Shown here: piece after piece, positions 43,966-56,953 of the stretch
Layout of the letters: every line of letters begins with the position of its first letter
Numbering within the stretch: position 1 is the first letter of the stretch
Assembly (NCBI RefSeq): GCF_050947335.1
Contig: NC_134995.1
Location: 2,766,501-2,830,500 of the forward strand
Length of the DNA: 64,000 bases
Reading direction: 5' to 3'
From: Megachile rotundata
Lineage: Eukaryota > Arthropoda > Insecta > Hymenoptera > Megachilidae
Notes under the pieces: generated by a model
Database searches by the model: none
The model's input: only the letters and a program-made list of their open reading frames with translations
Told to the model about the DNA's origin: nothing
Program-made: the position numbers and the translations under genes

Positions 43966-46195
43966 ACTTTGTACATCTATGTACTTTTGCGTATGTCTTT
44001 CAAAAAAAATTTGCAAAATATATAAAATAAATATCATTTTTTGTATCTATTTAACGATAGAACACTTTTCTATCTTGATCTCATTTCATTATCTGCACGT
44101 TATAAACACAGGTATTTGCATAAACATTCGCAGTCTAGCGTGAGGTACTAATTAGGGAACTTGAATAGAATGCGTAGATAGATGAAAAGCACTTTCCACA
44201 TGAAGTATCTCATATAGATTCACAAGGTTAAGTTTCATGGCGCGCGAAATTAAAAATTGAAATTCATAGGTTAGTTCCCCTAACACAAATTTATTAAACA
44301 TAATGCATGTGATTTATTATTAGCATTATCAAATATGTTTAACAAGTCAAGGATGTAAAATAGTACAATAATATATTAAGCATAACGTAGATTGATTCCG
44401 TCGGAATAGAAACGCGTTAACAAATAATTATAATAATATATCTCTAATAAGCTACTGTTTAGAATCATTGTATTCGATACAAAATGAATTTTAACCAAGT
44501 TTTAGAGAGCAGACTACATAAAACACGCAATAAACAAAGAGTTAAGATATAAACATAAGGAGTTTTTGCTAACTCGTTAAACTTGTAGCGAGCCACAAGA
44601 CTTCGATTATTGAAACAGAATTTGAAACAAAACCTAAGTAATACAGAATATAGAGTATGAAGTATAAAGCTGAAAAGCACCGGTGATTATGTTAAGTTAT
44701 GCCACTACAGCAGTTTTGCGAGTAACGTTGCTCGAAACAAGAAGCTTTACAGACCAGACGGCCACATTCAGAAGCTCCCTCGCGAGCTCATTAAACTTAC
44801 AGCGCACCCTGAGACTCTGATGGTTGACACAGTGTAGTCACTCTAAGCGAAACAGAAATTAAGAACCCTTTTGGCTGCCTCCAGCTATTCTATATTAAAA
44901 GATGTTTTCGGAGTTCAATTTAAACTGAATCTACTGTACTTTTATAACTCGCAAATAACGGGAGTATTTGGATAAAAATGAATAAATATTTCCTTACACT
45001 ATAATTATTTCTAGATGCGTGTTTTTTAACTTCCCCTTTTACAACTCTTTTATATTCTGTGTTATTAATTATCAACAATAATAGTGATTGTCATGGTTAA
45101 AGCATTAAACTGCATAATAGAGAGAAAAAATAAAAATATGTTAATATTCTAATCGTCCACCCTACATGCAACGGGTACATTCTACAAAAGTTTAAATATT
45201 ACAAAATAAATATTCTGCAAATTTAACACAAATCACCGTAACCTTATTTATTCAAATTATCGTACATGTGTACGCAAAAGCTGACATAAGAAACAAAAAA
45301 GTGACTCGATTTTCGAAATACAAACAGAAACGGACATACCTCACGCAAAAACACGCATTCTTAACCGGCTTAGAATCGACCGTTGCCGAAGAAATTCATG
45401 GTTTGAAATATAATAACCGTCTTACGAGGAATCGCCTTGCGATCTAGAATTACTTATCGATTATACAACCGTTTGCCGTAAATATATTCTTATATTGAGA
45501 ATTTGCTATTCCAAATAATCTTACACCGACTTCTCGGTGTCTCTATTGCTCCCGGACTGTATTGCTCATGTTTTTACGGAAAAATAATATTTCTAGTTAA
45601 TGCGTAAACAAGCTTCAGGTTGTAATGAGCCACTGAATTGTCGCTCGGAAGCCAATCTAACACACGGTGTTTGCCGTAGTTCCAGGGTCGCTTGCGATAC
45701 GTGCAACATATACTCAACCTGTGCAGAAATGTGTCTCGACTCATCAAGAGTTTTTACAGCAAGAGAGCAATCTCTCGATCTGCACGTACTTTGTAAGGTA
45801 CTGAAATTCGTCAAAAATGAAAAAGGGGGGGAGGGGAGTACGCGCACGTTTGTGCTATTCATATACGGAAATTGGTGGAGCCTCTTCGCACTGTGCCTCT
45901 TTAATTATGTTACCGTATCGATGATCCCGTCGTATGGTTACAGTACTGTATGGATAAACAGAAATGAGTTGTAACGACAGATTATAAGTTACCATAGCGA
46001 CGACGAATGGCGGGGATTTCTAGCAATCGCGACTTGCTTGCAAACGGTTCTTTTGGTGAAGAATTACACTTTATATGATGAAGTAACTTTTATTATATTA
46101 TAAGGTTCGGAGACAGTACGAATGTTCACGGATACATACGTAAAAGTTTAAAGATTCGCGTGAGAAGCGTGTTGATCCAGAACTCTCTCCTTTTT
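43966..46195. other. Non-coding spacer
   Basis: About 2.2 kb of A+T-rich sequence. Overlapping frames at 45593-45862 (minus) and 45600-45974 (plus, 124 codons) have no recognisable domain, and I do not support either as a gene. Confidence 0.35.
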
Positions 46196-46250
46196 AACCG
46201 ACTTCGAAAAAGGAGGAGGTTACTCAATTCGATCAGTATATATTTTTTTT
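46196..46250 (+). repeat. GGAGGAGG element-end motif, second copy
   Basis: ACCGACTTCGAAAAAGGAGG onward matches 10496-10542 with few changes and is likewise followed by a T-rich run. It is probably the conserved end of an interspersed element. Confidence 0.6.
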
Positions 46251-46426
46251 TTTCTATTTTGTATATGACTGGACTTGATTTATATGTATACATATGTATA
46301 TTGATTGGTGACATGCAATTCGATGGTTGGAATATTGACTCACAATTAGTTTTTTTTGGGGTTTAGTAACTTTAAAGCAGTCCATTGCTTGGATGCATAA
46401 AACAAGTCGCTGATTAAGGTTATAGT

Positions 46427-46947
46427 TTCGCATTCGTTTCTCTTCGACCATCTTGTTTGTGTATATCTACATCTGTCTCAATCTTACACCTTTGAAAATT
46501 CGACTTTATTAAACATACGGTATTTATTGCTGTCCAAAAAAACCAGACCACCCTATGATGAAGTCTACTAATGAGTACTGTACGCGTGAAAACTTCATTT
46601 TTGCAATCATCGTGTCTCATATTCGAATTTACGAAATCGATACGTCACTCGTGTACATCCTTAATCACACAATGGGACCATGCACGTATGTACATATATA
46701 CTAGGTACAAGAGAAACGTAAATTCGACTATGAGGCTTGATAATTACGAAAATAAAATTTTTGTTTGTACATTTTATTTTTATTAGTACGAGTACAGCAC
46801 TCATTAGTAGACTTCATCACAGGGTGGTCTGGTTTTTTTAGACAGTAATATCGTATGTTTAATAAAGTCGAATTTTCGAAGGTGTAAGATTGAGACAGAT
46901 GTAGACATACACAAACAAGATAGCCGCAGAGAAACGAATACGAGACC
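46427..46947. mobile_element. Inverted-repeat element with about 157-base arms
   Basis: The arms 46427-46583 and 46792-46947 are reverse complements with scattered mismatches; landmarks are TCTACATCTGTCTCAATCTT and AAAACCAGACCACCCT. The 208-base loop holds no gene. The outer boundaries and target duplication are not clear. Confidence 0.7.
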
Positions 46948-46959
46948 TTCACCTCATGC

Positions 46960-47140
46960 AATATGGCTTTTTACGAAAGATTAGTTTCTTTCTGTTTTTT
47001 TCTGTGTCCGACGAAGCATCAATCAATGTAGGATCTGTGCGATATGCGCAAAACTTTAGACCCGTAAGATTTGCTTATACATATAAAATGATTACTGTAG
47101 TAATCATTACAGTAATCACTACAGTAATTACTGTAGTAAA
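46960..47140 (+). repeat. Repeat unit (empty MITE site) and short palindrome cluster
   Basis: 46980-47080 matches the unit that carries the 456 bp MITE at 33220, here uninterrupted (GTAGGATCTGTGCGATATGC). Directly after it, 47087-47140 alternates ATTACTGTAGTAAT and its inverses several times, a compact cluster able to form hairpins. Confidence 0.65.
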
Positions 47141-47310
47141 TGTACAGTTACTCGATTTAATATTCGGACACTATGGTATTTGCGAAATTAAAGCTTTATG
47201 TACTTACGTGCAATGTGATTATCGAATTTTCTGATCCGTAATAAGTTAAAGCAAATATTCTAGTTTACAAATATGTAAAATTAAATAGTTTATTTTTTAT
47301 TGTTTTCCAC

Positions 47311-48743
47311 TGTGACGGATCGGTGGGGGAAAGCCCGAAGGGGGTTCCCTAGAGTGGGGGCAGTTAGGGAAAACGGCCCTCCACGCACCGATGCTCACAC
47401 CCACGGCCGATTTATTTAACGGGGCGCTAGTGCCAATGCACTCGCCCGCAGTAGTCGCCCTTCCGGCTGCTCTGTCGGGAGCGGGAATCAGAGAGGGTCA
47501 GAAAAAAAATTAGTAAAAGACCCGCGAGTTTGTATCCAACAAAGAGAATGCTTTCATTCGGACCCCAAGTAGGCCACGTAAGCAGAACAGAAAAAACTAT
47601 AGTGGGCCCCACGCGTTACAGGCAACGGTCGAGGAAAAAGGGATCGACTCGCCAGTTGCGAGGGAGGCTTTCGCGGCGCGGGGGCTCACGGTACGCGCGA
47701 GTACAGAAAATATAGAAATGCAAAAAGAACGCTGAGGTATTCGCCCGCAGGGAGCACGCCCTCTCAGGGGTCGTGGACAGCAAGGGGACGTTGGTCCTAA
47801 ATACCAAAATACAGCGTACAAAAAAAACTAAATGAGAGGGGACGGTGTCGTATGAACCGTCCGCGGCCTCTAGGGTCCTCGTCACTGGGGCCAGGGGTCC
47901 TATCGCCCTCGCCCACGCGCGAATGAATAATGAAATCAAAAAGAAGGGTAAGGAGAAAGCTCCTACCTTTTGGCGCAGTGGACTCCACAAAAAACAAATT
48001 CCTCGGTGGGGCGGCGGCGACGAATAATCCACAGGCACACAATACAAAATGACACAATGTCGGAAAATAAAAGGAAAAAATAAGAACGCACTACTCAGAT
48101 TTTAAAAAAAACAAGAAGAAACGGAGACGTAAAATACACGGACAGGAAAAAAAGAAAAAAAGAAACTGGCTTTCGCGAAATGATGCGGCTATCTATCGCG
48201 GCGGCTCGCTGGCTTCTCCCGATCGAGATCTTCTTCCCCGGTTCGCGGAATTCCCCCACCCCGAGGATTTCGGCGTCGAGGATGGGCCATTCCGTGGTGA
48301 CGTCTGGTGGCCAGGTCCTGGGGCCCTCTCGAGGTGGCAGTTGGGGGTGGCTTGTCCCCAGGCCTGGCGTTCCCCGGTGGCGGCTGCCGGTCGCTCCCGC
48401 GGAGGGTGACGGGGTGGCACCGCGACCGGACAGCCGGGGTCTTCTTTGGTGGACCCATCCCGCGCATTCGTCACTCAGGGAGAGATTCCTCCGCGACCGG
48501 GGACGACGACGGCTCCTTCGGTGGTGGTTGGAGGCAGCAAAGAAAAGGGGGGAAAAGGGTGGCGTCCGATATAATAAAAATAAAAAAAGAAAAACACACA
48601 CGCTCGCTCATTCATACTTGCCCCAGCGGCGAGGGGGTCCGCTTGGGCGGAGGAGTGGGGCTGGCAATTTGGGAGGATCCTCGTAACGAGGCATAACCAA
48701 AAAAAAGAAGGTAATCAACCAAATGAAAGTATGCCTCGTTACA
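47311..48743. repeat. G+C-rich island, possible solo LTR of unknown family
   Basis: The base composition shifts abruptly from A+T-rich to G+C-rich at about 47311 (TGTGACGGATCGGTGGGG) and back after 48743 (CCTCGTTACA). The ends TGTGAC and GTTACA are near-inverse, as LTR termini would be, but the flanking five bases do not match. Several overlapping frames of 60-168 codons exist on both strands, all of biased composition and without motifs. A hairpin pairing GTAACGAGGCATA with its inverse lies at 48684-48742. A CpG-rich host regulatory region is the alternative. Confidence 0.35.
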
Positions 48744-48773
48744 AGTTGTATTAATACCTAACTACCATATTAA

Positions 48774-48988
48774 CACTAGATTTACGGACGTTTGATGGTC
48801 ACTTTTATTTAAATTTACCTAAAGTAGAAAAATAAATAAATTGCAGATGATGTGTGAACTGCCTAAAACATTGATACTTTTGCTGAAAGTTGATGAAAGT
48901 TGACATTTTTACAAAAATTTCTTAACAAATTCTGTCATCTAAAGTAGACCTATTATCCGTCATTTTGACGGGTTCCGTAAATCTAGTG
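48774..48988. mobile_element. Short piggyBac-type MITE with TTAA duplication (215 bp)
   Basis: TTAA at 48770-48773 and 48989-48992 flanks inverted ends CACTAGATTTACGGA and TCCGTAAATCTAGTG. The interior is non-coding. It lies just outside the G+C-rich island. Confidence 0.88.
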
Positions 48989-48992
48989 TTAA

Positions 48993-51900
48993 TATAAAAG
49001 TAGTGCTCCGACATCTTCACTAAAAAATCGCATTTTTGCGGATTTTTTTTCGGTTTTTGATTTTTCACGACTACAGTTTGCGATCAAAAAATCTGAAAAA
49101 ATTCTGTAAGATGCGCTATCTGGACCTCAATGTTTTAGAATTTTTTCAGAATTTTTGTACGAAATTAAATAGGCAAAAAAGGCCAAAAACCGGAATTTCG
49201 TTTTTTCCCTTTTACTACCCCACGGATGAGATAGGGGGTTGAAACTTGGTGTGAGATGTTTTTTTGGGATATGCTACCGACTGACGAGTTGGGTCTCAAA
49301 TTCGACTCAAGGGCACATTTGACCACCTTATCCGGCTATACCCTTTATATTAAACGTAAGCGAACTTGTTTTAATAAAATTTTATCAAAGTGATATACCG
49401 TTGAGTCCAAGGATCACACAAAGCAATTGTTCCCTCGATTCCAATTTTGTTGTCACTATGAACTCTTGGAACAGTAATTTCATAAACACATCAGGCACTA
49501 TTCCAGAAAGATCAGAAAACACATTTAAAGATCGTAGTCATTCATGTAGGAAAGTAAGAAAGATTTTGGGGTTGCGTGTGATCTGAATCTCAATATTATA
49601 TAACGGCAGGATTTCGAGAGGACAACGATAAACGTCCTTACGATACCTCATTTCTGCCCCTCGGGATTGAATGTCGTACTTTCAGCCGGTCATCCCCTAT
49701 AGGAAAATCCTTAATATCCTTTAGGGTTTATTATAAATTAAATTCAATCGATATAATTCGAGGACACGATCGGACACAGCTATAGACATCCTGTAGGAAA
49801 AATGTACATACTAACTCAATAGCATTGAAGAAAATGATCTCAACTTTATTAACCACAATATTTATCAAATACCGTTTCGTCTATTCGTATTTCTACTTTT
49901 TATACTTTAATATCTAACGAAATAAGTGGAATTTTTAAATAAACTAACGAATTTCGATAGAACAACTGTAAATATAAATAAATTGCAACAGTCAAATATT
50001 ATATGCTAATAATTATTTAAATGTACAAAATGAAATTGCAATGTTCCCATTGGGAGCCACTGCATTACATGGAAAACGGTGAGAAAGATGCATGATATAG
50101 ATACGAGTACAGATAGACATATCAGTTTCCCTCGTAGTGAATTAAATGCCTGGTCCAATCCCTGGCTTATTGGATCCCTCTCTGCCTCGGAAAGTGACCA
50201 GAGTTTCACTTACTGCCCTCCTGGCTTCTCTCGAGGGCATTGCGTTGATAGCCACATCACTATCCTTCGATATACCCTGGTAACGATTCTATTATGTCAG
50301 CATAATTACTTTATAATTATCTTTCCTAAAACGTACGTAAAAGATAAACAGCAAGTAAAGTTTTGGATATTATTTATATTATTACTGCTATTTTTACCTA
50401 ATCTGAGCAGTCTGCCATACGTTTATAAATACTGAAAATTAATATAGTTTTTTGTGAACAGGAAAAAAATATAAATCTTAAGAAGCATTATGAGATAAAT
50501 AATTACTTTCTCGCACTCTAACATTGCGTAATCGAAAATAAAGTTATTGAAATTGTTGATTTACAGGAGATGTCGACATTATGTATAGTTTGAGAGAAAC
50601 AATATTGTCGCCAGTGGAATATCATCGAAAACTGTATAGTAATATTGCAATTATAATTTTCAGAGTAACCTCCCCACATAAAGATGACAGTGATACTTAC
50701 ATTTCTACAAATAACTATATATTTAAAGTAATAAAATTTCCTAGCAATACAGAAATACCTATTCCATCAAACAATGTGACACAACAGATGTATATTTAAT
50801 TACTTTATTGTTTTTAAAATCTATAGTCCTTTTATAAGTTAGAAATAGTTGATCTTTTTAAATAAGACCAAATGTTTTGTTACTCGATTTCAAAGTGGTA
50901 AAAAAACAGTAGCTCAGAAAAGAAACGTTTTTATTCTCGACTTCTGTCAAACTTCGAGTTATTTCTTTCTTTATAAATATCAATTTGAATGTCTTAAATT
51001 TTTACTATTTTGCGATTTGATAGCAAAATATACTATTATAGCACATCCAATTACTTTTAAAACATTAATTTAATAGAACAATATTTAAATATTTTATTCA
51101 ATCTTTTTTAAACACGTTTTTACAATTCAAAGGATGGCAAAAGACTGGTAACAAAACAATTAAACATTAACGGCATTCATGCATTTCCAACGATCATTCG
51201 TCTCCACTTGCAACACCTTCATTCACTCCATTCACACTTCAAAGAATTATAATAAATATATAACGGGTCTTACAAATAATATTAAACCAATATATGCTTA
51301 CACTATGTAGGAACGGGGTGCGGGACGGTAGAAAAATAAATTATTAGGTGGAATACAACTAGTTATTATATTCTAATAACGTACAAAATTTTCAAAATCA
51401 CAGTATCGCTGTTTCGCTACGCTCGCAATCGCTCTTTTTCAAAAACTGACTCGCTTTGACTTTCACACCCTTGACAACGCTCGCAATCCACATTCGCCCT
51501 TTCTTTTCATATTCGCTCTCCCTTTCACTCGCCAATGTTTCCTTTGTTTGTTCGCATCCATATTTCGCATTCGCACTATCTCACTTGCACCGTCGCACAC
51601 GCACTATCGCACTTGCACTACTTAACGGCAATCGTTCGAACGACTGTAAAACGGTGTTTTTTCAAGACGTGTTCGAACATATGATAGGTCTCGGTTATTG
51701 CCCTCCTACATACTATAATATAAATAGTATTTGTTATATTAAATATATTAGTAGGAACAACACACTCTACATATATGTCGTTTACGATATTTTATTAGAA
51801 ATGTCTTAAGAAAGTAATTATAACTATGCAAATAAAACTGAATGCATGTTACACGCTTCTTTTCCATTATCACGATTTTAAAGATGTGAGGTTCTGTTCT

Positions 51901-52740
51901 TTTGTTTTATTTTTATTGCCTTTTGACGCAATGTCACTTTGATGATCCCGGAAACGATAGAAATAATCGCGTCTTATCGATTAATCTTTTAAAATATTAT
52001 ATAATACTTCGTATGACACGAAATATGGAAAAACGTTAAATACAATATTTTGTTCTGTCATTAAACAGTCAGAGTTTCAATTTGTTGGTACTTTATACAT
52101 AAATGTGTAGTTCTCTTATGCAAATAGAAAAGGAAAAAGTTAATATTCAATGAGAAAAATTTAAAAAATGTATCGTTCTTTAACATATTTTGTAAACAAA
52201 TGGAATTGTTGCAAATCTCTTTGTATTATCAGCTTTGGTTTTTGAAAACATAAATTTCAACTCACGGCACACCTGCGCTTCTATTAGTTTGCGAAATATC
52301 CAGTAAAATATGTCCGGGATCTTTAATTTTGAAGTTTGATGTCAGTTACTCAAAGTGAATATTGGCAGCTACAAAAAAGACATGTTTAGTAAATTTATTA
52401 GAAGTACAAAACTGTTAAACGTCATTGACGATTAACACTTATTTTTCATATGCGCGCTATGTAAACACACGCAAGTGCCTAAATTTCTTCAGCGGTCGAT
52501 AATGCACTTTAAAGAATAAAATTACAAAGTATAATTTAATATTCTGGCTTCGGAAATAGATAACATTGCATTAATTGATTTTCAATTTAGTGTATAAAAC
52601 ATATTTTTTTAATAGGCTCACGGTGGCTGTTAAGATACTTGGTACTTCTTTGCGAAAATTATGACACATAAAACAAAAAGTTCATTCTAATTGCTATAGC
52701 CTAGATATTTATATGCATATGTTATTTCCGTGGGTAATTT
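48993..52740. other. Long non-coding stretch
   Basis: About 3.7 kb without a supportable gene. The 118-codon frame at 50079-50435 ends in a hydrophobic stretch but has no recognised domain. 51410-51620 is a pyrimidine-rich tract with TCGCACT-type degenerate repeats, which explains the 117-codon frame at 51456-51809. Confidence 0.35.
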
Positions 52741-52814
52741 GCCCAATAGTATTTTACGCTTTTCTTTATTTGCGTCATTTCAAATAAGAATTTTATAAAT
52801 TAATATTTTGTATG

Positions 52815-53759
52815 ATAACCCTTCTGGCGAATCACTTCATGTAATATATTACACCATTTTCTTTTAAATATTTCTTTCAAGTGTTCTTTCAACGTTATAT
52901 CACGTTTTCGTACATTTTTTTCTAGTTTTACCCATACACGTTCCATAGGATTTAAGTCCAGCAATTATAGAGGAGTTGCTAAGCTGTGGGAAGTATTGTT
53001 ATTAACAACCACTAACGCACTATACATATAGGCTGTATGTTTCGCGTTATAGTCTTGCTAAACATAAAATTCATCTAATTCATTCTAATTCATCTGCACT
53101 ATTTTGTAAATTTTTGTTTAAATATTTAAATATAAATGTTTATCCTTTATTTTATCTATTATTACTAAATTACCGCCTCCAGAAGCAGCAATAGATCCCC
53201 GCACCATCACACTACCACCTTTGTGTTTCGTCGTCGGTTGTATATTTTTGAAATCCAATGCAGTACATATTAGCTTTCAGTACAGATTAACTTTTTTACT
53301 ACCGTCTGACTCAAAAATATAAAATTTTTAATCGTCGAAAAATACTACGTTTTCCAGAAGGCGTCGCTAGCATTTATGTATTGTTCTGCAAATTCTAATC
53401 TTTTTTTGTTTTATGTATACGGCCCGATATCGATCACTTTCCGTACTACTATTTTAAGGTGAATTTCATTCAGCATATATTCTGAAAGGTGTGACGCAAT
53501 TTCAGATGCATTGGTATCTGGTTTTTTTTTAATAGTTCGAAGAATTTTACGCTTTTTTCTCATAGTTAATTTTCGGGATCTACCGGTTCATTCTTCAATT
53601 CGCAATATTCCTTCTTTTTTATATTTGTTTATAATACTATATAAAGTCAATCGACTTCTTTTTAGTATTTATGATATTCCTATATGATTTACCTTCTTTA
53701 TGTAACCATATAACAATTTTTCTTTTTTCCAGTGTTGTTCGTTTGCATTTTCTCCCCAT
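52815..53759 (-). pseudogene. Tc1-type transposase relic
   Basis: ATG at 53759 opens MGRKCKRTTLEKRKIVIWLH, a paired-type helix-turn-helix start, after which stops and frameshifts accumulate. Readable pieces further along are KFYIFESDG, KHKGGSVMVRGSIAASGGG (about 53160-53217) and LNPMERVWVKLEKNV (about 52905-52950), the conserved catalytic-domain blocks of Tc1-like enzymes, in the right order. Near the upstream side, similar sequences CTTTTGTCC occur in the same orientation at about 53880 and 54078, the latter ending CCTCCACTG as a Tc1 terminus would. The opposite terminus was not found. Inactive. Confidence 0.85.
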
Positions 53760-53764
53760 ATTGC

Positions 53765-54884
53765 AAATATTTGTGTTAAAGTATACTTGCCACAATAATG
53801 TAATTGTTACTTTGATCAGAATGTCGTGATACCATCACAACTATTGTATTTATTAACATAAATGATAATGTACAAATACTTTTGTCCCTACGATTTCTTA
53901 CGGTCTCGTGAATTTCAAGCCATTTCAAGTTACTGCATGCTGTTATTGCCTTCCGTTATGGGTCATTTGTTGCTATAAGTTTTATGTATAATTTACATCT
54001 GCACATATATGATTAAATATTCTTAATAATATAGAAAATATTGTTTCGTTTTTCTACATTTCAAGTGTACGAATACTTTTGTCCTCCACTGTCTACATAA
54101 CTTACATGGTGCATATGTGAAGAGAGTAGAACAACTTTTTCTTTATGAAAATATTATTTATCAACAAAACATATTGAAACTTATTACTCATAAAAACTGA
54201 ATAGAATTTTAATAATATTTCCATTCTCATTTACTGATATTGAGTTCCACATAACACCCCTTTTATTCACAAAAACAATTTTAATAAAATGATATTTACT
54301 ATCTTCTTTATTTTCACTTCACATTTCTCTTTTTAATTTGTCATAGAAATAGGCAGCATAATATTAAATAACTCTTAAATATCTTGAAAAATATTTAGAC
54401 GAACATTGAATTGTATCAAATCTTACTTTGCACTGATCTCAGGACACTTGTGAAGATGATATTTAAATTTTTAAATGAAATGACATATTTTTTATATATT
54501 GTTTAATACTTGAGAATATTTTGCAAAAAAAGTATTAAGATTTAATATTATGAATTTCAGTAATTTAAATATTTACTATGATATAAATATGAAATATTGA
54601 TCTACTATTATTTTAAATAAAATGTTTCAAAGAATCGAGTTAAGTACATACGAATCATGTAGATCCATTTCTTCAGAGATCAAGTTTGAAGGATTGTGAC
54701 TCATTAGAACATAATACACGTATAAAGTAGAATTAACAATGGTACATATATACAATAATATTAATAACATTATTCTTACAGGTATTACTACAGGTATTAC
54801 AAATCTCTTTTAACATTATTCTTAACATCTTAATTTATTTTCGATTTAACTTTCACATAATAGTTTCCTGTTATGCCGTTGTGG
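53765..54884. other. Non-coding, includes Tc1 terminal region
   Basis: It contains the possible Tc1 terminus near 54066-54092 and otherwise A+T-rich sequence without a gene. Confidence 0.4.
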
Positions 54885-55112
54885 TATCCATATGCTTGTT
54901 CACGATCACGATCAGCCGTCATATTCAAAGCTATCACTCACGCTGTCGCGCGCGCCGTCTATGCGCGATCTCATTGGTCAGTGTTTTATCTTAATAACTC
55001 GGAAATAGAACATCAACCAATATTATGGGAAAGGAAAAAGTTGTTCTCAATCGTCACTCCTATCACTCCTTTTCTGCTCTTGCAGTAATTGCGGGACACC
55101 CTGTATATATGA
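54885..55112 (+). repeat. CCAAT-containing interspersed repeat, copy 3
   Basis: It holds CACGATCACGATCAGCC, AGCTATCACTCACGC, TCATTGGTCAG (54971-54981), AAAGGAAAAAGTTGTTC and the end box GGGACACCCTGTATA (55094-55108). It is the most complete copy together with 655-905. Confidence 0.6.
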
Positions 55113-56953
55113 ATACCTTCATTCCAAATTTCACCGTGTTTAGATTCAAGATACTTCAAAATACAAAGATGTGCAAAAAATGGAGGAAGAGGCTAATAAA
55201 ATGTAGACCATTGTTAATGGTTACCTTTGTTATTTCTTTACATAATCAAAGAAAATATCAACATATTCGTTTCGTTCTGAACCATGTCGATTTTATGCAG
55301 CTAATAGTTCACACGTTTGTTCATTTCGTATCTCTCTTTATTTTTCTTTTGAAGTTCTGCTAATATTTTTCTCGCAAATTGTATTCTTGAAAAATGTAAC
55401 AAACTTTGTTGTTAATAGTATATCTAATTGAATTAAATGAATTAATATTTTCGAACTGAATGAATCTTGAAAAAGTGGTACTATAAGCAACTATTATTAT
55501 CGCGTGTATATATACTAAAATTTGTTTTCCATTGAACACACATTTAATAATTCACATAAAAATATAAAGCAAACCATTGTTGAATTAACATTAGTAGATA
55601 CCTATTACCAATTTACTTAACTATGTAATCTTATAAATGAACGATCATAATAAAAATCAATGATTTCACGACAAGAAAAATATTTTGTTAACTAATCTTA
55701 ACCTAATTTTGAAAAGACAATAATTTTAATAATTATTTTCATAAGCTTTATAAGATAAATTGAATACTAATATGAAACTATTGGCACAACTTAGGTAATA
55801 AAATTAAGTTAGTAGAATGTGGTACTACTGGTCTTCGATGGCGTTACAAAATAGTGCCCATCGCAAAATTATTAATTGAAATTTGCAAATATGTATATGA
55901 AATCAAATATAAATTACAAACACTCAGACATTATACTCTATTACAGTAAAGTTTATTTTTATAATTTGTGTAGATAAATCAAGTTATACGATTCTTATGC
56001 AAAATTTATTTTGAATTTGAATTATTTGAGGAGATATTTTAGTTCACTGATACATCTAGTAAAATCTAAAGTAATCAGGCGACAGTCAGATGGTTCTAAG
56101 AGCGTTAGATAACAGAGGGTTTCTAAATGGCGGGCTTAAAGTCAATAAGGCAGGAAACTTGAAGTGATGAGCCGGGGAAAAGATCTTTCGTGAAAGTTTC
56201 GAAAGAGTTTCGATAAGTCGCACTTTTATTTGCCCGCCATTGGTAGAGACTCTGGTGTACTTATGGGCAATTTCATCCGGCCGTTCCCAAGATCAAATCC
56301 GAGTAGTAAAGTTTTACTTCTTAAGGAAACCGCGACAGATTGTACGATCATTGATTTCTTTTTTTAAACTCTGATACATTCGCTGCTATTTCATTTGGCG
56401 ATACTTTTCGTGTGAACACCAAAAGTTTTAACGTTTATCACACTTATCATACACATGAATTAAAATTTTATCTTTTACTTTAAATAATGCATTCTTAACT
56501 GTATTTAAAAATGAAAAGAATTGAAAAAAAAAAATAAGAATTATAAAATTAATAATAGATATATCTAATATAAAGTAGTCAACAAGAAAAATTACAAAGC
56601 TTTTTTTAAAAATAAAATAAAAATCGATAGTGTCAAATGTTAAGTGACGAAATTGACATTTCAAATTAGTTAAGAATAAGATAAAATTTAATCATGTGTT
56701 GTTATTAGTACATTATTTATGTCTACCCGCATGAGGGAAATGAGAGTTTTCATAGAAATTTTCTCAGAAGGGCGCGTAAATTCCTCTTTAAAATATTAAT
56801 ATAGTCATTATTATGTATTATTCCATTAATTCCGTCGAATCTTCCAACACTGTTGTAAAGAAACAACACTGAGTCGTTATCGAGTCGATGCTATTAAGAA
56901 TAGAGTGAATATTTTACGTATTGAGGCGGTCTGACAATTTATACCGGCCCATG
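55113..56953. other. Non-coding spacer
   Basis: No gene supported. The 112-codon frame at 55025-55363 overlaps the repeat and has no motif; 56428-56664 (minus) is a low-complexity hydrophobic frame. Confidence 0.35.

Noticed and set aside
45600..45974. 124-codon Cys-containing frame as a secreted or host protein
   Set aside because: No signal peptide, regular cysteine pattern or family resemblance; an overlapping frame of 89 codons exists on the other strand.
48095..48696. Overlapping frames of 92-168 codons on both strands in the G+C-rich island
   Set aside because: Stop-poor because of base composition; rich in Arg/Pro/Gly and without any domain or agreement between frames.
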